Below, piece by piece: positions 1 through 8,165 of a stretch of DNA of 64,000 nucleotides. The DNA comes from Anaerolineaceae bacterium (GTDB lineage Bacteria; Chloroflexota; Anaerolineae; Anaerolineales; Anaerolineaceae). The position numbers and the translations under genes were made by a program. Each line of letters opens with the position of its first letter. Position 1 is the stretch's first letter. The stretch spans positions 186,001 through 250,000 of the forward strand of contig JAURZL010000011.1 in the NCBI GenBank assembly GCA_030653365.1. The letters are read 5' to 3'. Under the pieces are notes generated by a model, which had not been told where the DNA came from, did not search any database, and saw nothing but the letters and a program-made list of their open reading frames with translations.

Positions 1-1459
1 CAACAATTTCGAAGATCAGCTTTCCATTCGATTGATCCTGAATCTGATTAGCTACCTGATTAATCATGACTACGATTTCATTTTCACTGGCTGGCAGAAG
101 AGTCTGGGAAAGGAGTAAAGTCAATTTGACGGGTTCCTGCAATTCTGCCAGGATTGAGTCGATGCTTTGAAATCCATAGACTGTTTTCTTAATTGCTGAA
201 GTCAGGTTGTATTCCAAGTTTTTCAAACTGACATTAACGCCTGTTGCCGACTGTTGGACTTCGATCAATTCGTCTAATCCAATCACAATTGATTGATCAC
301 CGTAGCGAACCAAAATATTAAAATAAGCATTAATAATGGAAGATTCGTTTCGTCCAGCAATTTGAAATGGGGTTGGTTGGATGCCATAAGCCTGATTTGC
401 TTCGGTTTCGATTTCAGGATCAGCGATTGGATCAATAATTTCGGTGGTCAGCATTCCACGGGAAGCGATCTCATATTCCTTCAACATGTCACTGACCTGC
501 GGAATTAAGGGGGAAAGTAATGGATGGGTTTTTTCACTCAGGTAAGCACGGATGAGGAGTTGTTCAGGCAGTGTTGAAATCAGATCCTTGGTGGTCTGAG
601 AAATGGTGAATTCTTTTTGAGCAGTCAGATCCAGCCGTAATCCGTAAAGAGGATAGACCCATATATTGATTAAGAGTAGGTTCAGACAGATTAATGCAGT
701 TGTGCGCAAGTAGGAAAAGCGATATGGCGTTGGTTGTTGTGACCAGCGCATACTATCGATGGAAAGGATGTTTAATGTCAGGAAAAAAGCACTGAGAGAG
801 CCATAATAGATCAAATCACGCAAGTCAATGACACCACGCTGGATGCTCTCAAATCGGCTGCCAGTCCCAATAGATCTTAGAATTTCAACGGTAACACCTG
901 AGAAAAATCCGGTAAAAAACGCACTTCCAATCAAATAAAAGGCACCACCGGTAATAACTGTCAGAATTAATGCAACAATCTGATTATCGGTGCGTGAAGA
1001 AATAAATAATCCAATAGATGCATAAGCGGCTGCAATTAAAATGGATGCCAGATAACCACCGAAGACAGGACCCCAATCCAGATTGCCTAATAAGGAAACC
1101 ATGATGGGAAGTGGTAATGTCAACAGTAAGGCAATGCCAATCATACTCATGACTGCCAGAAATTTGCCCAGAACCAATTGAACATGGCTGGTAGGTAATG
1201 ACAATAAGATCTCAAGTGTTCCGGAGCGTTGTTCTTCACTCCATTGCCGCATGGTCAAGGCAGAAATTAAGAAGATTAACAGAACCGGCATCCAGGAAAA
1301 CATTGGGCGAATATCTGCGATCCCTCTGCCAAAAAACCGTTCCACACTGAAAAAAATGATGGCAATCGCTGCCAGAAACGTACCTAAAAAGATAACTGCC
1401 AGTAAAGAGTTAAAATAACTATTGAGTTCTTTGCGGGTTATAGCGATAATTTGTTTCAT
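1..1459 (-). CDS. ABC-2 permease fused to GldG-like domain (partial)
   Basis: Membrane part of an ABC exporter, running off the left edge; 486 codons are in the window and no stop is reached. The first ~240 residues are a hydrophobic ABC-2 permease that opens MKQIIAITRKELNSYF and carries the family segment QWSEEQRSGTLEILLSLP. From about residue 270 a GldG-type extracytoplasmic domain follows (LRLDLTAQKEFTIS, then LLIRAYLSEKTHPLLSPL). GldF and GldG are often separate genes, so this is a permease-auxiliary fusion. The ATG at 1459 lies 8 bases after the stop of the upstream ATPase gene, so the two form an operon and surely one transporter. The transported substrate is unknown; in Bacteroidetes the Gld proteins serve gliding, which should not be transferred here. 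Confidence 0.85.
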   Translation of the reverse strand, partial: MKQIIAITRKELNSYFNSLLAVIFLGTFLAAIAIIFFSVERFFGRGIADIRPMFSWMPVLLIFLISALTMRQWSEEQRSGTLEILLSLPTSHVQLVLGKFLAVMSMIGIALLLTLPLPIMVSLLGNLDWGPVFGGYLASILIAAAYASIGLFISSRTDNQIVALILTVITGGAFYLIGSAFFTGFFSGVTVEILRSIGTGSRFESIQRGVIDLRDLIYYGSLSAFFLTLNILSIDSMRWSQQPTPYRFSYLRTTALICLNLLLINIWVYPLYGLRLDLTAQKEFTISQTTKDLISTLPEQLLIRAYLSEKTHPLLSPLIPQVSDMLKEYEIASRGMLTTEIIDPIADPEIETEANQAYGIQPTPFQIAGRNESSIINAYFNILVRYGDQSIVIGLDELIEVQQSATGVNVSLKNLEYNLTSAIKKTVYGFQSIDSILAELQEPVKLTLLLSQTLLPASENEIVVMINQVANQIQDQSNGKLIFEIV

Positions 1460-1467
1460 AGAGCACC

Positions 1468-2388
1468 TCACTCAGAAATCGCAAGTTCATTAAAAACTGA
1501 TTCAAGGGTATGAATATCTTTACGAAGTTCGCGCACCGGCCAATTATTCTCAACGGCGAGTTGAAAAATTCTTGGTGTAATGTCTGCAGCCGGTTGGCCT
1601 TGAATGAAAAAATGGGGAAATTCATGATTATCAACTTCTCTATTTACACCAACAACTCCTTCGAGTTTTTTCAAAAGATTGACAGTATTTGGACGATCTT
1701 CATCCAGGATTAAAATGGCGTTATCCGTATTAGCCAATTTAGATAAGCGTGAATCAGCCTTGATTTTCCCATTCATAATCATGATGACGCGATCACAAAG
1801 CGCTTCCACTTCCGAAAGAATATGGGTTGAGAACAGAATGGTGCTTTGCTTCGCAAGGTTTTTTATTAACTGGCGAATCTCAATGATTTGTGTAGGATCC
1901 AATCCAACCGTCGGTTCATCGAGGATGAGAATTTCGGGTTTGTGCAGAATTGCCTGAGCCAAACCAACGCGTTGGCGCATACCTTTGCTGAGTTGTCCGA
2001 TCGGACGAACAGACACCTCCGAAAGGTTCACAGCATGGATTGCGTCGATTACAGCTGGTATTTTTTTGTCTGGTTCAATCAGGCGTAATTCTGCCATCAT
2101 CAACAAATAATCCTGAACTGATAATTCAGGATATAAAGGTGCATTTTCTGGAAGATAACCAATTTTTGCCTGAACTTTGGCACGATCTTTGACGATGTCC
2201 AATCCGTTAATCAAGACACTTCCGCTGTCTGGTTCGAGCACACCTGTGATCAATTTCATCAATGTTGTCTTACCAGCACCATTCGGACCCAGTAAACCAA
2301 CGATTTCACCTTTTTGGATGTCTATGGTCGCGGATTTGAGCGCATGAATTTCACCATAAGATTTTGATAAATCACGAATTTCTATCAT
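1468..2388 (-). CDS. ABC transporter ATP-binding protein (GldA/CcmA type)
   Basis: ATPase of the exporter whose permease follows. The 306-residue protein has Walker A GPNGAGKT at 34-41, a signature loop LSKGM at 133-137 (the LSKGMRQR form usual for ABC-2 drug and Gld-type exporters rather than LSGGQ), Walker B ILILDE at 153-158 and an H-loop in LFSTHILSE. The last ~90 residues are a C-terminal extension typical of this subfamily. It acts as a cytoplasmic dimer powering the permease. The start ATG at 2388 is preceded by a GGGAGGAAC ribosome-binding site. It is the promoter-proximal gene of the pair. Confidence 0.93.
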   Translation of the reverse strand: MIEIRDLSKSYGEIHALKSATIDIQKGEIVGLLGPNGAGKTTLMKLITGVLEPDSGSVLINGLDIVKDRAKVQAKIGYLPENAPLYPELSVQDYLLMMAELRLIEPDKKIPAVIDAIHAVNLSEVSVRPIGQLSKGMRQRVGLAQAILHKPEILILDEPTVGLDPTQIIEIRQLIKNLAKQSTILFSTHILSEVEALCDRVIMIMNGKIKADSRLSKLANTDNAILILDEDRPNTVNLLKKLEGVVGVNREVDNHEFPHFFIQGQPAADITPRIFQLAVENNWPVRELRKDIHTLESVFNELAISE

Positions 2389-2525
2389 TGTTCCTCCCGT
2401 GTCTGGAAATCAGGATATACCATAATAAATGTACTACGATTTATATTAATCTTCCATTAGAGATTTATTAAAAAACTCGTAACATCGTAATAAAACGAGG
2501 ATAACCTGACCCTTTAGATGAAATC

Positions 2526-2563
2526 AAAAACACCCAATTTAAGTGAGAAAAATGGGTGTTTTT
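2526..2563 (-). terminator. Rho-independent terminator after TspO-like gene
   Basis: Inverted repeat AAAAACACCCA (2526-2536) / TGGGTGTTTTT (2553-2563) with a 16-base loop, flanked by A and T runs so it could work in both directions. It lies 20 bases past the stop of the TspO-like gene. Confidence 0.75.
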
Positions 2564-2583
2564 GAGATATTCAGAATTATTTT

Positions 2584-3357
2584 TTAACGCCGTTTGTATC
2601 GAGAAATCAATTGATTTCTCTTCAAAATACTTCTCGCAACAAATATAAAGACCGCCAGTATTATTACACCTGCCCAGGCAGTGATATTAACAAGATTATC
2701 CCCGCTTCCATTCTGGGTGATGCCAATAAAAGCCCATATCAAAACCAATGTGTAAAAAACCTCTGATCTGCGCAAGGTCATCAATAAACCTAAAACTGTT
2801 CCTACAATCAGAACCAATACAGTCCAGATTGTTTCACTGATTCCAAAACCACTCCAGTTCAAATCCAGTAATACTACGGACACATTAGCAATGATAGCCA
2901 CCGAAATCCAGCCGAGATAGATGCTGAATGGCATATCTACCAACCAGCGCTCTTTAGGGCTGCTTTTTCCAATACCAATACCAAGCCTCTGGTAAACCAT
3001 TAACAAAGAGATCAATAATCCAAGCATAAGTAGTAAAGATAACGGGAATTGGAGATAATGCCAGGCAAAAATCCATCCACCGTTAAAAAGGTTTGCCAGA
3101 ATAAACCAGATTCCGACTCGATCCAGACGGGTATTGTTCTTTTGGGCTGGAAGTACTTGATAAATTGAAAATACAAAAAGGGTAAGATAAATAATCCCCC
3201 AAATGGCGAAGACATAACCAGCTGGCGTAAATAAAGCACCAAAGGAATCACTTACTTCGCCAGTTTGTAAATTATTGATGGGTAATGCATTTGCCAGGCC
3301 ATTTACTGCGATTGTCAGTAATAATGTAACCAGATTAAGTATTCTTATAAATTTCAT
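2584..3357 (-). CDS. TspO/MBR-related tryptophan-rich membrane protein
   Basis: A 257-residue polytopic membrane protein with about seven hydrophobic segments. The segment FTPAGYVFAIWGIIYLTLFVF and the following Trp-rich stretch (GGWIFAWHYLQF, PFSIYLGWISVA) resemble the TspO/MBR-like tryptophan-rich sensory family, in its long form (classical TspO is ~160 residues). TspO proteins bind porphyrins or other tetrapyrroles; whether this long relative does so is not known. The start is supported by GAGGTAAAAAATG. It stands alone between two terminator-like regions and gives no neighbour clue to a ligand. Confidence 0.7.
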   Translation of the reverse strand: MKFIRILNLVTLLLTIAVNGLANALPINNLQTGEVSDSFGALFTPAGYVFAIWGIIYLTLFVFSIYQVLPAQKNNTRLDRVGIWFILANLFNGGWIFAWHYLQFPLSLLLMLGLLISLLMVYQRLGIGIGKSSPKERWLVDMPFSIYLGWISVAIIANVSVVLLDLNWSGFGISETIWTVLVLIVGTVLGLLMTLRRSEVFYTLVLIWAFIGITQNGSGDNLVNITAWAGVIILAVFIFVARSILKRNQLISRYKRR

Positions 3358-3473
3358 TTTTTACCTCGAGTTTTAAAATAAGTCATTTGTATTAGTGGTC
3401 AGGGTATTTTTGGTGGTGATACCATCCAAGAAAATCAACCAATCCCATTTTATTGAGATGATACCAAATTATA

Positions 3474-4268
3474 TTATTGTTGATTGTTTTTTGGAAACCA
3501 TGGAATAAATGCGTTAGTTTTAAGCATGTATTCTTTATAACCAGGTTTCCGATCTGCCATTGATTTCTCCAGCATTGCGACACCAGAAACTTTGATCAAA
3601 AAGTAGGTCATAATGATCGGACTGAAGATTGTCAGGAATCCCAGGGTGGAACCGGCAGCAATCAGGTAAAAACCCCACCATTGGGCAGAATCCCCAAAAT
3701 AGTTCGGGTGACGGGTATAACGCCAGACACCGTAATTTAATAACTTGCCTTTATTGGCAGGGTTCTTTTTGAATTTTTCCAATTGTAAATCACCAACCGT
3801 CTCAAAAAAGAAACCGATAACCCAGATGATAATTCCTGCAATTTCTAATAATCCGATATTTGATGGCGTTGTAGTAGCCTGCGTGTGAATTAGAGGGGCT
3901 GAAATGAGAAACATTAAGGTGCCTTGAAGCATGAAGGTTTGAAGGTAGCTGTACCACCACCATTTTTTACCATATTGTTCTCGCCAGGCTGCATATCGGA
4001 AATCTTCCGGCTTTCCATGATTTCGCAGGAAAATATGCGTGGCAAGACGCAATCCCCAAAGTGTGACCAGAATATTGAGGATCCATTTTCGGTCTGCGAA
4101 TCCATCAGGTGTGAGGAAAAATACCACCCAATTTACCAATACAAATCCAAAGCCCCAGATGATATCTACTATACTTGTGTTTTTTAATTTCAAGCTTATC
4201 AACCAAATTAAAGTCATTAAAACCCAGATCGATACTGCTGCTGCTGCATAAACAGACCAGTAACTCAT
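3474..4268 (-). CDS. DUF1295 steroid-5-alpha-reductase-like membrane protein
   Basis: A 264-residue membrane protein with six or so hydrophobic helices and the family motif VWRYTRHPNYFGDSAQWWGFYL near residue 185, where RHPNY is the NADPH-site signature of the ICMT/5-alpha-reductase superfamily (DUF1295). Members are presumed to reduce or methylate lipids; the substrate is unknown. Its ATG at 4268 directly abuts the TAA of the DegV gene (TAAATG), and a strong AAGGAGGGG precedes it, so the two are co-transcribed. A link to DegV, a fatty-acid-binding family, would fit a lipid role; this is inference. Confidence 0.8.
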   Translation of the reverse strand: MSYWSVYAAAAVSIWVLMTLIWLISLKLKNTSIVDIIWGFGFVLVNWVVFFLTPDGFADRKWILNILVTLWGLRLATHIFLRNHGKPEDFRYAAWREQYGKKWWWYSYLQTFMLQGTLMFLISAPLIHTQATTTPSNIGLLEIAGIIIWVIGFFFETVGDLQLEKFKKNPANKGKLLNYGVWRYTRHPNYFGDSAQWWGFYLIAAGSTLGFLTIFSPIIMTYFLIKVSGVAMLEKSMADRKPGYKEYMLKTNAFIPWFPKNNQQ

Positions 4269-5210
4269 TTACCCCTCCTTCTCGTTGTGGTTATATCCTG
4301 GTAAGTGACTGCGAAACTGGTTGACCTTATCACGAATATTGGAAAACCGCGATTCAAAGAGTGGTTTATGGACTTCTTTTTGTATGCTAGCAACACAGAT
4401 TGTGCCTGGGCCGACATGTGCTCCAATAGCAGGTGTTACGAAGGAAATAATAGGCTCAACATCTGGCCAGATTTCTCTGAGCTCGTCTCGAACGATCAGT
4501 GCATTCTGATACGCATCAGCATGGATAATCCCAACCAATTCTGCCGGACCAAGATCTTTGGCAATCTCCAGAAAGCGTTGATGGGCTTTTTTTCGGGTGC
4601 GTTTCATTTCCACACCAGAAACACCGTTGTTCATTTTTGTGATTGGCTTGATTTCCAGCAAATTTCCGATTCCATGCATGGCAGACGACAACCTGCCACC
4701 CCGTCGTAAATATTCAAGGGTGTCGAGTTGAGCAAATGTATTGGTGAGCGGCTTTTTAGTGAGGATTTCTGCTTCTACCTCATCCAGACTGGCACCTTTT
4801 TGAGCAAATTTAGCTCCTACCATAGCCAACAGACCTAATCCCATACTTAATTGGCCAGAATCGATGACGCGTACTGGAATGGCTTCGAATGATTCCGCTG
4901 CTATTTTGGCAACATTGTTGATATTACTCAAAGTTTCTGAAATATGGATTGAAATAATTCCATCTGCGCCATCGTTCGCCAATTTTTGATACATTTGAAT
5001 GAAAGCATCCATACCAGGAGCAGAAGTTGTTGGGAGGGGATTGGCCGTTGGCAGAGACTTAAAGAAAAATTCCCGGGTTAGATCAATGCCATCCAGGTAA
5101 CTTTTTCCATTCATATTGACATAGCAAGGAATTACATGAATTCCAAATTCTTCAACAATGGAAATTGGAAGATCGCACGTACTATCCGTAACAATTTTTA
5201 CATTTCCCAT
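4269..5210 (-). CDS. DegV family fatty-acid-binding protein
   Basis: A 313-residue cytoplasmic DegV protein. The N-terminal KIVTDSTCDLP and the later TTSAPGMDAF and ISIHISETLS are the family blocks that surround the bound fatty acid; DGIDLTREFFF and the EYLRRGGRLS segment are also characteristic. DegV proteins bind long-chain fatty acids and in several bacteria (FakB) present them to a fatty-acid kinase; no kinase is visible in the window. It heads a two-gene operon with the DUF1295 protein. AAAGGTAGAGT sits before the ATG. The upstream region holds a palindromic promoter/operator candidate (5270-5299). Confidence 0.9.
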   Translation of the reverse strand: MGNVKIVTDSTCDLPISIVEEFGIHVIPCYVNMNGKSYLDGIDLTREFFFKSLPTANPLPTTSAPGMDAFIQMYQKLANDGADGIISIHISETLSNINNVAKIAAESFEAIPVRVIDSGQLSMGLGLLAMVGAKFAQKGASLDEVEAEILTKKPLTNTFAQLDTLEYLRRGGRLSSAMHGIGNLLEIKPITKMNNGVSGVEMKRTRKKAHQRFLEIAKDLGPAELVGIIHADAYQNALIVRDELREIWPDVEPIISFVTPAIGAHVGPGTICVASIQKEVHKPLFESRFSNIRDKVNQFRSHLPGYNHNEKEG

Positions 5211-5269
5211 ACTCTACCTTTCGCAAATTTATCGATAATATTTTTATATTATACAGGCGAAAATTGAGA

Positions 5270-5299
5270 TTATACAAAAATTGTACAATCTTTGTATAA
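5270..5299 (-). promoter_or_regulatory. Palindromic promoter/operator candidate of degV operon
   Basis: TTATACAAA (5270-5278) and TTTGTATAA (5291-5299) form an inverted repeat around the exact palindrome ATTGTACAAT (5280-5289). Read on the minus strand it contains a TATAAT -10-like box 60-90 bases before the degV start. The nested symmetry suggests a repressor site overlapping the promoter. No cognate regulator can be named. Confidence 0.35.
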
Positions 5300-5378
5300 T
5301 GCATTGCAATGAGATAATTTAATTGTACATATGATAATTAATAATTGGGAATACTAACCAGGGGAATTTTTTTGTGAT

Positions 5379-5810
5379 CTATTTCTTGTGTTGATCGACG
5401 ATACCACCTGATTCACCGCGTGAGGTGTCTTCCAAATGAATTTGCTTGGCTTGCGTTTCAATCACCATGGGTGTAAAAATGGGAAGGATCAATAATTGAC
5501 CAATGGCATCTCCTGCATTAATCACCAGTCGAGTAGGGTTGATATTTGCAACCTTGATAAGAATTTCCCCCTGGTAGCCTGCATCCACCACACCTGCACC
5601 CAGCAAATGATTGCTGCGACCTTTCGGTTTTAACAATCCAACGAAACCTTCCTCAATTTCAATGGTGATACCGGTGCTGACAATCGCGAAAGAATGTGGT
5701 TCTATAATGATGGTGCGGTTGGCGTAAAGATCCAGTCCGGCATCGGCTGGATGTTTTCGGGTGGGAAGAAAAGCGTCAGGATCAAGCTTTGCGATTTTTA
5801 TGGATTGCAT
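5379..5810 (-). CDS. dut: dUTP diphosphatase
   Basis: A 143-residue trimeric-type dUTPase that hydrolyses dUTP to dUMP, keeping uracil out of DNA and feeding dTMP synthesis. Motif I is PADAGLDLYA (near residue 22), motif II LKPKGRSN, motif III GAGVVDAGYQGEI with the catalytic Asp and uracil-hairpin Tyr, and motif IV GDAIGQLLILP. Motif V, usually RGxGGFGSTG, is here RGESGGIVDQ at the extreme C terminus, so the phosphate-capping Phe and the Ser/Thr-Gly are not recognisable. The start is supported by CTGGAGTAAAAATG. It is a single gene between degV and the phosphodiesterase fusion. Confidence 0.9.
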   Translation of the reverse strand: MQSIKIAKLDPDAFLPTRKHPADAGLDLYANRTIIIEPHSFAIVSTGITIEIEEGFVGLLKPKGRSNHLLGAGVVDAGYQGEILIKVANINPTRLVINAGDAIGQLLILPIFTPMVIETQAKQIHLEDTSRGESGGIVDQHKK

Positions 5811-5878
5811 TTTTACTCCAGGATGGGATTATACCGCGGATTTTTGAAGGATTCATTAAGTGCAAGAACCGTGAAATT

Positions 5879-7927
5879 CTAGAGTCTTTTTTCTTTGATA
5901 AATAGTAATTGCTGCCATTCCAGTAATTGGAAATGCATTTTTGTGGCATCATCGATTGAATGGGTTAACGGGAGTTTTTTTGGGTGCATAACGAAAGATT
6001 GAGTCTGATCACCACCAATACCACCATGATGAGCTAAGAGGTTTTCAAATGCAGGTATTTGATCAGATAGTTTGTTGTAATAGCTTTGAATGACAATATC
6101 CCCGATATTGGGATAGGTAAATAACTTTTTTATCTGACTTGCAGCATTGTCATCGTATACACCAAGAGGATTTTGTCCCTCATAATCCATTGGATTGAGA
6201 AAATACATCCCCTTCGCACTGATTACAACGGGACCATTCATGATTGAATCAACAGCGATAAATCCAATTCCAGGGTGACAAATGATTGCTTCGATTAACC
6301 CTGGAAAGCGTAAATTAATATTCTCCAAAAAGAGGCGGTGTGGAAAATTAACAAAGTACAACATCGCAAGACTCCCCGAGGCACACAGAACAATATCAGA
6401 TTTTTCTTCAGCGCTAACGTGTTTGGGAATATCAAAGTAGAGATATTCGCCTTTTTCTTTTTTATATTGTTCATACAAACGCTGGGCAGCTTTGTTTAGT
6501 TTTTTGTGGGGTGTAAGTGCTATGTGAAGTAATGAATTCACATACCCTTTGGTCTCTTCGGATGCACCGGAATCCAGGATTGAATATTGGTCTTTTAGAA
6601 TTTTTCTGATCAGTTGTTCTAAAGAAACTCCATAAAGTTGTTGGAAAGGAGCGCCTTGGGAGAGTCCATGATCAGAGATAAAAACAATTTCATACATACG
6701 GGGAGCATGGTCTATCGCATCCTTGATGCGTTGCAGCTGCTTGTCAATATCTCGTAGGGTTGTCATTGCACCCGGACTTGCTACTCCGGTATGATGAGCA
6801 ACGACGTCATATCCTATATATGTAGCATAGATTGTTTTGACCCCTCGGAACATATCTTCAATTATTAAATGTGTGGTCAATTCGCGAATGAGAACGGCCG
6901 ATATTGCCCGCTCCACTGCAAACAGGATTGTGCGTCTGATGCGGGGAGTTCGCCGGGTTACAACCTGTACTGTTGATTGATATAACTCACGAATCAGCTC
7001 AAGGATCATTAATAAAACCGTATGAATGTAGTTATAGGGATTCAAAAAGAAGTTATAAAAATTTCCGCTTCTTTTGGGAATTTTCCGAAATTGTGATAAC
7101 TTACTCATCGTTAAAACAGCTCGGGCAGCATTGCCCGAGAACATATTACCGAGGCTGGAGCTGGAATCATGTAATAAACCCGGCAGATGATTGAAACGTT
7201 GTTCAATCATGGCAGTATCACTCAAACGATTGGAGACGACTAATTTGTTTCTGTCCTTTTCATACCATCGAAAGGCAGGTATATTCGCGTTTTCTCCATA
7301 TAAAATGCCCATTTGGCTCGATGATGATTGAGAAGGTAAGCCGCAATTCCATTCTTCTACCAGATACTCATGGGATAATAACTCCCGCATGGTTGGCATG
7401 TATCCTGAATCAATCGCTTTGCGCAGAACAGTATAGGATAATCCATCAATCTCGATGATGACCATGCCAGCTGGCTGAGCATTTTCTGGGGGTAGATTTT
7501 CAGGTTTAATTTTTGGAATGACTGAACGATAATAAGAATTATTCTCATCCAAAGCCAGAAGATTGGACGCCAATAAATTAATAAATGATATTCCTAAAAC
7601 CACATAAATAACTGTTGGATAATCTGTAATGTTGAATCCCGGCATGATATACGCGACCAGGAGGATGACCACAATATTCAACACAAATGAAAACAAACCT
7701 AAAGACAAAACGGTTATTGTCATTGTCAAATAAAGGATCAAAGGACGAAGAATTGCATTCAGTAACCCGATTAAAGCAACTGCCAGAAAAGCATCGATTT
7801 CACTAGAGATGATTAAGCCAGGTAACCAGTTGCTCAATAGATATAAAGTAATTGTCTCAATTACCCAGACAATCACAATATGTCGAATTCTTCGATAAGA
7901 GGGATAAGGAAAACGTCCCAGTATCAT
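5879..7927 (-). CDS. Holin-like (PF04020-type) membrane domain fused to alkaline-phosphatase-superfamily phosphodiesterase
   Basis: A 682-residue two-part protein. Residues ~15-125 are four closely spaced membrane helices (NAILRPLILYLTMTITVLSLGLF) like the phage-holin-4-superfamily membrane proteins. The rest is a type I phosphodiesterase/nucleotide pyrophosphatase fold: metal-site Asp in VIIEIDGLS (~155), the central TYIGYDVVAHHTG and the FISDHGLSQG metal-binding block. This architecture suggests a membrane-tethered hydrolase facing the outside, perhaps for nucleotide or lipid-head-group phosphodiesters; the substrate is unknown. No good ribosome-binding site precedes the ATG, so the start is the least certain part. 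It is transcribed alone, divergent from the MFS gene. Confidence 0.8.
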   Translation of the reverse strand: MILGRFPYPSYRRIRHIVIVWVIETITLYLLSNWLPGLIISSEIDAFLAVALIGLLNAILRPLILYLTMTITVLSLGLFSFVLNIVVILLVAYIMPGFNITDYPTVIYVVLGISFINLLASNLLALDENNSYYRSVIPKIKPENLPPENAQPAGMVIIEIDGLSYTVLRKAIDSGYMPTMRELLSHEYLVEEWNCGLPSQSSSSQMGILYGENANIPAFRWYEKDRNKLVVSNRLSDTAMIEQRFNHLPGLLHDSSSSLGNMFSGNAARAVLTMSKLSQFRKIPKRSGNFYNFFLNPYNYIHTVLLMILELIRELYQSTVQVVTRRTPRIRRTILFAVERAISAVLIRELTTHLIIEDMFRGVKTIYATYIGYDVVAHHTGVASPGAMTTLRDIDKQLQRIKDAIDHAPRMYEIVFISDHGLSQGAPFQQLYGVSLEQLIRKILKDQYSILDSGASEETKGYVNSLLHIALTPHKKLNKAAQRLYEQYKKEKGEYLYFDIPKHVSAEEKSDIVLCASGSLAMLYFVNFPHRLFLENINLRFPGLIEAIICHPGIGFIAVDSIMNGPVVISAKGMYFLNPMDYEGQNPLGVYDDNAASQIKKLFTYPNIGDIVIQSYYNKLSDQIPAFENLLAHHGGIGGDQTQSFVMHPKKLPLTHSIDDATKMHFQLLEWQQLLFIKEKRL

Positions 7928-8058
7928 AAATTTATTGTATCATCTGTATAATCTCAATAAACCAGGATTGGGGGAGAACCATCCGGAAAAAACTTCCTGA
8001 CCACTCAGACGAAATGACAACAAACCATGTAAGAAAAGGAAAAAACAGGCAAAAATAC

Positions 8059-8087
8059 TTGACAATCAGGTACCAATTTCCTAGAAT
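8059..8087 (+). promoter_or_regulatory. Sigma-70-type promoter of MFS gene
   Basis: TTGACA at 8059-8064 and TAGAAT at 8082-8087 with an ideal 17-base spacer. It predicts a transcript beginning near 8094, ahead of the MFS coding region. Confidence 0.75.
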
Positions 8088-8165
8088 TCATTATTCCCAC
8101 AAACATTTATACTCATCATGAATAAAAAATTCATAATAGAGCAAATACCTTTCCAGGAGTTGTTT

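Noticed and set aside
293-508. Plus-strand frame of 71 codons at the left end
   Set aside because: It lies wholly opposite the GldFG-type coding region, whose translation shows clear family sequence; it is a shadow frame.
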